Part shown: piece after piece, positions 8,001-12,201 of the stretch | Position numbering within the stretch: the stretch's first letter is position 1 | How the letters are laid out: each line of letters opens with the position of its first letter | Assembly: GCA_031269635.1 (NCBI GenBank) | Contig: JAISYY010000371.1 | Location: 1 to 12,201, forward strand | Length of the DNA stretch: 12,201 nucleotides | DNA from: Tannerella sp. | Lineage (GTDB): Bacteria; Bacteroidota; Bacteroidia; Bacteroidales; Tannerellaceae | Reading direction: 5' to 3' | Program-made: the position numbers and the translations under genes | The notes under the pieces: generated by a model | The model's database searches: none | What the model was told of the DNA's origin: nothing | What the model saw: the letters and a program-made list of their open reading frames with translations, nothing else

Positions 8001-9047
8001 GAGAAAGATACGATTGCCACCCAACACTGGGCAACCGTGATACTGGACGAGGCTCACGCCATCAAAAACTACAATACCAAAACATCAAAAGCAGCCATGT
8101 CGTTACAGGCCGGTTTCCGCATCATACTCACAGGTACGCCTATACAAAACCACCTGGGCGAGATGTGGAACCTGTTCCAATTCATCAATCCCGGATTGCT
8201 GGGCAGTTTATCCCGTTTCACCGACACCTTCATCCGTTCCGACGACGAGAAGGCGCGCAAACGTCTGAAAAAACTGATTACTCCTTTCATCTTACGCCGT
8301 ACAAAAACGGCCGTGCTCGAAGAACTGCCGCCCAAGACGGAAATCACCCGTAAAATCACATTGAGCGACGAAGAAATAGCCTTTTACGAAATGTTACGCC
8401 GCCAGGCGATTGAATCGTTGGAAAATGACAACAGTCAGCCGGGCGCCCGGCAGCTTCGGGTACTGGCGGAAATCACACGCTTGCGGCTGGCCTGCTGCAA
8501 TCCGTCGCTGGTCATTCCCGACGCCCGCATCGAATCCACCAAATTATCTACGTTCCTCGAGATTGCCGCCGAGTTAAAAGAGAACAAACATCGCGCCCTG
8601 GTCTTCAGCCAGTTTGTCACGCACCTGACCCTCGTGCGCAAAGCCCTTGATAAAAACGGCTTCACGTACCGCTACTTAGACGGCTCGACGTCGCCGGGCA
8701 AACGCGAAAAAGAAGTACACAACTTCCAGAGCGGACAGGGCGACTTCTTCCTCATCAGCCTCAAGGCCGGCGGATTAGGCCTTAACCTGACAGCTGCCGA
8801 TTACGTCATACACCTCGACCCGTGGTGGAACCCCGCCATCGAAGACCAGGCGTCAGACCGTGCACACCGCATCGGACAGAATCGTCCGGTAACAGTTTAC
8901 CGCTTAGTAGCCGAACACACGATCGAAGAAAAAATCATCCGCCTGCACCACACGAAACGCGACCTGGCAGATTCCCTGCTCGAAGGCAGCGACCAGTCCG
9001 CAAAATTGTCCCTGAAAGAACTGATGGAACTGCTGAAAGAGAGGTAA
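5004..9047 (+). CDS. SNF2-family helicase/ATPase with large N-terminal extension
   Basis: Swi2/Snf2-type ATP-driven DNA translocase of 1347 residues, expected to remodel protein-DNA complexes or act on DNA or RNA polymerase. The C-terminal motor is intact. Walker A is DDMGLGKT with K927, the DEAH box is at 1015-1018, motif III is LTGTPIQN from 1042, and LRRTK is around 1097-1101. The second RecA lobe has ALVFSQF (V1200), LKAGGLGLNLT (1253-1263) and motif VI QASDRAHRIGQ (1282-1292). The first roughly 900 residues are not clearly recognised. Residues 1-90 are basic and helical, resembling a winged helix, and about 100-450 look all-helical, TPR-like. Residues 470-880 appear mixed alpha/beta, as in other bacterial SNF2 proteins. 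I found no CxC...CxH SWIM zinc finger. It starts inside the antiporter stop codon (ATGA) with no Shine-Dalgarno-like sequence. No nuclease, methylase or other defence gene is adjacent. Motor assignment is very secure; biological role unknown. Confidence 0.95.
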   Translation: MINKLIEEYQSLDEDSRKMLHLLALSYYPMSTDEIIRTLPPVAKYKLKAIISGCVKSKLLIVENSYDKSYTVNPYLIVWLFPLIKNRTYKLSEKQHVKNYFYYSYTQKHLLNYLDALCFFPENLENSEKELVSYGKGHVLCLQAALLQPAYDGLIPKISNGIVTIFYEYFLENIMTELSPLSMFQFLEDLFKDRRSAGLDCLRAEIALMRGDFGQACELSSFHDESAAYYAPAISAFANGRTDEALGLFEKGLKKQRRIHKNTHIPVFPEAALFYFTACLTKKDGYHIPVFRKMATEKNEAINQGIYSFFRYLSVYFTGNSNRMEYITKQLCFIRQQDKPGYILWRMVALGLTGLPVKPDDIDPRFAVDAGFLADCAKKAFENEHYVVAHEAVYLLKKWYPSPLLQELHEAISAKLNYKPLLSTIVQPDEWEKQLNMYLSLEAVQTAIRRENGNSKTRVAYRFFPARAYAVPILQSLKINGSWNAGKHIAMKNFIEGKVEGMTEQDRRIAATESHYAYALGSGAIFEMAGHPHVFLEDENIHVELAAAQPVINVVKKPDGYKIECDVANPHEGINIRKETNTRYKIYNITPFQYEIIKAVSNGKPVPEQGHDKLILILKHFSAYMQIHSDLTVDEDSAQIRQVDADSRIRIQLLPMGDGLKAELFVKPFGSHPPYCKPGRGGKILISNRDGERFRVTRNMDDENTFNDRILNDIQAIEDIRTSDDGLMLFDNPLDVLELLDILKRHNEISVVEWPEGERFKIYKSVTFDDLKLRIKSNTNWFDVEGELKVDDGMVVTIKTLLDMMRHAHGRFIELSNGEFLSLSDKLRRRLAELAAFSSDSETGVAVNRFASAAMTDVFDEVEHLQTDKAWRDFHKRLKTAQKLDAAIPALLQAELRPYQATGFRWMIRLSEWGAGACLADDMGLGKTVQAIAVLLHRIQAGPALVVCPVSVMANWISEVNRFAPSLNVKVLHNADRATTLSSLEAGDLLITSYGLLLSEKDTIATQHWATVILDEAHAIKNYNTKTSKAAMSLQAGFRIILTGTPIQNHLGEMWNLFQFINPGLLGSLSRFTDTFIRSDDEKARKRLKKLITPFILRRTKTAVLEELPPKTEITRKITLSDEEIAFYEMLRRQAIESLENDNSQPGARQLRVLAEITRLRLACCNPSLVIPDARIESTKLSTFLEIAAELKENKHRALVFSQFVTHLTLVRKALDKNGFTYRYLDGSTSPGKREKEVHNFQSGQGDFFLISLKAGGLGLNLTAADYVIHLDPWWNPAIEDQASDRAHRIGQNRPVTVYRLVAEHTIEEKIIRLHHTKRDLADSLLEGSDQSAKLSLKELMELLKER

Positions 9048-9098
9048 TAATCCGCGCATTACTCAAGCGACCGTTTCTGCCGGAATCCCTGAAAAACT

Positions 9099-9230
9099 TG
9101 TGGCAAACCTCCCGCAGGTTTCCGGACGTGTTGCCACACTGTGGCAAACGCCTTTTGGCTTTCCGAAACGGAAAATATCATTGTGGCAAATGACTTTCGC
9201 GCCCGGAAGGGGTTTGCCACAGTGTGGCAA
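9099..9230. repeat. Array of TGTGGCAA half-sites and palindromes at 41-42 bp period
   Basis: TGTGGCAA on the plus strand occurs at 9099-9106, 9140-9147, 9182-9189 and 9223-9230, so the steps are 41, 42 and 41 bp. The second and fourth copies are halves of near-perfect 17-bp palindromes, TTGCCACACTGTGGCAA (9131-9147) and TTGCCACAGTGTGGCAA (9214-9230). The sequence between copies is only loosely similar. Copies 1-2 and 3-4 can each fold into a hairpin with 8-9 bp terminal stems. A further TTTCCG/CGGAAA inverted repeat sits at 9160-9174. The array fills the junction of two convergent genes and could act as a bidirectional terminator or a protein-binding site. It is not a CRISPR: the repeats are far too short and palindromic. 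Confidence 0.75.
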
Positions 9231-11859
9231 GTTCATTCATCCCTTCTTTCAGATCATAAGAAACGCCCCCGAATGTCAGCTTGGCGGCAGATGAAGAATT
9301 GACGGATAATATATTATCATGTAACGTCGCACATACTGAAATACCCTCTTCGTTCAAGGTTTCTATTTTGATATTTTCATGCCGTATCATACCGCCCTGT
9401 CCTATATACATGGATTTCAGTTTTCCTCCGGACAGGGAAATGATGCCGAACCTGCCTGTGAAACCGGAACGGTCGCCGGTAAATTCCCCGTTATCGTCGA
9501 TCGACTGAAAAATGATTTCCCGGCAGTCGCCTCTTTCGACCTCAACGGTAATCCGGGCGCCGTTGCCTGAAATCTTGCGCGATATGCCGGTTATCGTGCC
9601 GCCACTGTCACCCCAATACGGCTCGAATATTGCAATAAACGGGTCATTCCATGCGTTCGCTCCGCCTTCCGTACGAATGGTCAGAACGGGTGTCGGCAAA
9701 CGGTTATACGGTGGAGAGGCTGTTTTTGTGACGGGCGCCCGGGCTGTATAGAAATATTTATTCCCGGAAGCCGGTATCCATACATCCATCGACTGTGCTC
9801 CGTCCGGGTCGCCGGATGAATAGAAATGAGCCTTCAATGACTGTTGGTATAAACCTGTCGTTTGCGCTTCCTTGAGGAAACGCAATCCGGGAATGTCGTC
9901 GCCGGTAACGGGATAAACGGTTTCGGACGTTGCTACAGGATCGCCCTTTTCGTTGAATAACGCAACGTAATCACCCGTATTATGATACAGGTAATCGTTT
10001 GAAACATTATTATCGGAGCGGAAAATGTCAAGGTAATAGCCTGTAGTATCGGAAGTGCGTATCAAAGCCATTGTACGCTGCTGGTTCGTTTTCGTGGAGG
10101 CTTCAACATATTTTGTATCGGTAAACGAAAAGTTTTCCGAAACCGCTTTGGCTTTGGGCGCGGGTTCGATTGCAACCAGGCGGATTTTACCGATTCTTTT
10201 CGTTCCCCCGCCTCCCGTCGAACGTGGAACTGATGATGAAGCTCCGGCTGCTACAACGGTATTGTGCGCTGCCCAGACGGCATAGTAATTGACGTGCATC
10301 GGATGTTCGTAATTAGGCCCGTTGCCCGGATCAGCTCCGGTAACACGGCCTTTGCCGTAAAGTTCCATTGACATGCCGTTGGCATGATTATGATTGTAGG
10401 ATGCGCCGTGAACGACGTACATCATCCCGTTCCCGGCGTCCATGCCGTTACGTTGATAATACGCTTCGGCAAAATCAAGCGTTTCGCTGCGGTTCCACAG
10501 GAATGGCTTTGCATGGTCCGCCTTAATTTCAGGCAAATAATGCAACAATGCCATCATGCCGTTTTTCGAACGGTCATAACCGTTCCGGAGCATTAACTGC
10601 ATCACGCTCATCATTTCTTCATATATGGGCATGCGGTATTTTTCGGCCATCAACAGACCCGTCTCCAGACATTCGGCGCTTTGCCGCGGCCTGCCCGTAT
10701 CGCCGAAAGCGGCGGCCGTCAGGTTCGGAAAAGAGTAATGAATCATGGCAAAGGAGGCTTTGAAAAGTTGAGGGAAACGGCGGAACACGTCAAAACCGTT
10801 GTTTTCGAGCAATAAAGCCGATTCCAGCAATTTCGACACCGGATAATTGTGGTATCCGCCGGGTTCCCGCCAGTGGCCGTCGGCGGTTAACCATTTATTT
10901 ACGGTCGTCGGGAGGGCGATTTGACCTATACCGTTAATTACGGTATCTTTCGACAGGAAATACTGCAGGTAATAATCGCTCTTTTGCCGGCTGTCAAGCG
11001 CCAACGCAGCGGCTACCAGCGTCGAACTTTCGGCGGCATACCAGTTGTTTTCGGTATAGCCGCGGTATGCCAGGGTACGGGCGATTTTTTCAAAAACCGC
11101 TTCGTAGAAAGAAAGGTCATAGGCTTTCGTTTTCATGTACGGTTGCAGGAAATCGTATGCGAAAATCATGTTTTTTGACGCTTCGTCTCCCAACGTCTGG
11201 ATATTGATGAAGCCCGTACGCCCGGGACCTTCAACCGGTTGCTGATAATAAGCGCCTTTAACCCACTGGTCGAGCAAATCGGCGGCAAACCGCGCATATC
11301 GTTCATCGCCCGTAAGCCAGTATATCACGCTTGCCTTGAATGTCATTTCGTTGAACCGGCTGTTTATGCTTCCTACCATTGATTTGGGGTCAACGCGCTC
11401 ATATTCCTTTGTATTCCCATTCTGCAGAATCATCGTCATCGACGTGTCATAAGGGACAAGCTCCCCTATTTCGGGCATCCTGTACGATCCTGCCTGGGGA
11501 GTAACCGGTCCGCGTTTATGAGGTGACACGCGAATGGTAGGAACGGGAGCATCGCCCCCGTATCCAACCAACTCGTTGCCCTGTTCGTCGGAAATAAAGC
11601 GGGTATAACGCCGTCCTTCGGCGCGGTTCATCAGGTAACGGCTCAATATCCATTCGGGATCGTTCTGATGTATCGTTACGAAAGTGTCTATCTCGTTTTT
11701 TACGCCATTGAAGATGTCTTTCGCCCATTGATGTTCCTCCATTTTCCGGATGATTTCCCCTTTACGCTCGTTGTTAATCGCGATATGAGGATGTTCCTGC
11801 GCGGCGGCATTTACAAGAATAAGGGAACACAGCAGTATTACCGTCCGGTTATATTTCAT
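9178..11859 (-). CDS. Secreted heparinase II/III-like polysaccharide lyase (candidate)
   Basis: Protein of 893 residues with a signal peptide (hydrophobic core about 7-18, likely cleavage after NAAA near residue 20), so it acts in the periplasm or outside. Beta-elimination of uronic-acid polysaccharides is expected. Residues about 30-460 are an alpha-helical toroid containing NNWYAAESST (271-280) and GHWREPGGYHNYP (328-340). A heparinase II/III-type beta-sandwich starts near 478 with YNHNHANGMSMELYGKGR (488-505) and GADPGNG (508-514). Candidate catalytic residues are N271/N272, H337, Y488 and H490/H492, judged by family resemblance only. The rest is beta-rich. The substrate (heparin-like, alginate, ulvan or other) cannot be told. 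The last 17 or so residues (LATLWQTPSGRESHLPQ) are encoded by the palindromic repeat array and look foreign to the fold. The start at 11859 lies 20 bp after the stop of another minus-strand gene, suggesting an operon. No SusCD pair directly adjoins it in this window. Confidence 0.85.
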   Translation of the reverse strand: MKYNRTVILLCSLILVNAAAQEHPHIAINNERKGEIIRKMEEHQWAKDIFNGVKNEIDTFVTIHQNDPEWILSRYLMNRAEGRRYTRFISDEQGNELVGYGGDAPVPTIRVSPHKRGPVTPQAGSYRMPEIGELVPYDTSMTMILQNGNTKEYERVDPKSMVGSINSRFNEMTFKASVIYWLTGDERYARFAADLLDQWVKGAYYQQPVEGPGRTGFINIQTLGDEASKNMIFAYDFLQPYMKTKAYDLSFYEAVFEKIARTLAYRGYTENNWYAAESSTLVAAALALDSRQKSDYYLQYFLSKDTVINGIGQIALPTTVNKWLTADGHWREPGGYHNYPVSKLLESALLLENNGFDVFRRFPQLFKASFAMIHYSFPNLTAAAFGDTGRPRQSAECLETGLLMAEKYRMPIYEEMMSVMQLMLRNGYDRSKNGMMALLHYLPEIKADHAKPFLWNRSETLDFAEAYYQRNGMDAGNGMMYVVHGASYNHNHANGMSMELYGKGRVTGADPGNGPNYEHPMHVNYYAVWAAHNTVVAAGASSSVPRSTGGGGTKRIGKIRLVAIEPAPKAKAVSENFSFTDTKYVEASTKTNQQRTMALIRTSDTTGYYLDIFRSDNNVSNDYLYHNTGDYVALFNEKGDPVATSETVYPVTGDDIPGLRFLKEAQTTGLYQQSLKAHFYSSGDPDGAQSMDVWIPASGNKYFYTARAPVTKTASPPYNRLPTPVLTIRTEGGANAWNDPFIAIFEPYWGDSGGTITGISRKISGNGARITVEVERGDCREIIFQSIDDNGEFTGDRSGFTGRFGIISLSGGKLKSMYIGQGGMIRHENIKIETLNEEGISVCATLHDNILSVNSSSAAKLTFGGVSYDLKEGMNELATLWQTPSGRESHLPQ

Positions 11860-11879
11860 GGGATTGTCACAATAAGGCG

Positions 11880-12201
11880 CTACATCCTGTATCTCTTGAC
11901 GCTAATCGTTGCAGTATTGGCGGCAGCGGCGTTTATATAGACAAAAGCCCGGTACTGTCCATCGGCTGTTTCAATCCACATCCCGCCTTCGGCAACAAGT
12001 TTCAGCGCATTTGAATAGCATGTTTTGAAACTTATTTCCCGGAGGTCGAGGTCGTCGATATGAAGGCTGCTGTTCAGGTCGGACAACTGGCGGTCGCGCA
12101 AACCGTAAACCTTAATGATTTTTGTATTGCTTGCGAAGCCGGAGGGAAACGTTATCCCGGGATGAAGTTCCCCGGGCGCGTCGGCGGCAAAGAAGCAGTG
12201 C
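11880..12201 (-). CDS. C-terminal part of an unrecognised protein, upstream of the lyase (5' end outside window)
   Basis: An open frame of 106 codons enters from the right edge and stops with TAG at 11882..11880. It begins HCFFAADAPGEL at the edge and ends ISVKRYRM. The visible part has alternating polar and hydrophobic residues (for example LHIDDLDLREISF and YRAFVYINAAAANTATISVKRY), which suggests beta-strands, perhaps a beta-sandwich terminal domain. A TTG at 12101 is not needed as a start, because the frame stays open through the edge. I do not recognise the family. The 20-bp gap to the lyase start and the shared strand point to co-transcription, so a carbohydrate-related secreted protein is plausible but unproven. 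Confidence 0.7.
   Translation of the reverse strand, partial: HCFFAADAPGELHPGITFPSGFASNTKIIKVYGLRDRQLSDLNSSLHIDDLDLREISFKTCYSNALKLVAEGGMWIETADGQYRAFVYINAAAANTATISVKRYRM

Noticed and set aside
5004..9047. SNF2 gene as part of a known phage-defence system (DISARM-like or Zorya-like)
   Set aside because: No methyltransferase, phospholipase D, DUF1998 or motor-stator genes flank it; its only operon partner is the antiporter.
9099..9230. CRISPR array
   Set aside because: The repeated unit is only 8-17 bp and palindromic, with just four copies, and there are no cas genes nearby.

Overview
The window looks like a chromosomal segment of a Bacteroidota species, most likely order Bacteroidales. The evidence is a SusC/RagA-type TonB-dependent receptor with an N-terminal STN domain, a FecR-type anti-sigma factor with a DUF4974-like C-terminus, a secreted heparinase II/III-type lyase, and promoter-like TAnnTTTG (-7) elements typical of this phylum. 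I cannot fix the genus. No rRNA, tRNA, transposase or CRISPR array was seen.

Left part (1-3479, minus strand): a FecR-like anti-sigma gene (3479..2415) is followed by a SusC-like receptor (2258..<1) that leaves the window after about 752 codons. This is the regulated end of a polysaccharide utilisation locus (PUL); its SusD partner should lie beyond the left edge. The ECF sigma gene that normally precedes such an anti-sigma gene is missing. The 156 bp between the two genes holds a strong plus-strand intrinsic terminator, with a TAnnTTTG element 35 bp upstream of it. Together they suggest a roughly 70-nt antisense RNA against the receptor leader, like the PUL-associated cis-antisense RNAs known from Bacteroides.

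Middle (3706-9047, plus strand): an NhaC-family Na+/H+ antiporter gene overlaps, by ATGA, a 1347-residue SNF2-family helicase gene. The helicase has a complete C-terminal motor and about 900 N-terminal residues of unclear identity. The 226-bp gap before the antiporter carries divergent promoter-like elements.

Right part (9099-12201): the convergent 3' ends of the helicase and lyase genes meet in a small array of TGTGGCAA half-sites and TTGCCACAnTGTGGCAA palindromes spaced every 41-42 bp. The lyase reading frame runs into this array, which supplies its last 17 or so residues. Upstream of the lyase, 20 bp away on the same strand, is the 3' end of another unrecognised gene.

Biologically the window combines carbohydrate scavenging (receptor, anti-sigma, lyase) with an apparently unrelated antiporter-helicase operon placed between the two carbohydrate segments. 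The best candidates for something undescribed are the putative antisense RNA, the periodic palindromic array and its capture by the lyase frame, and the coupled antiporter-SNF2 pair.
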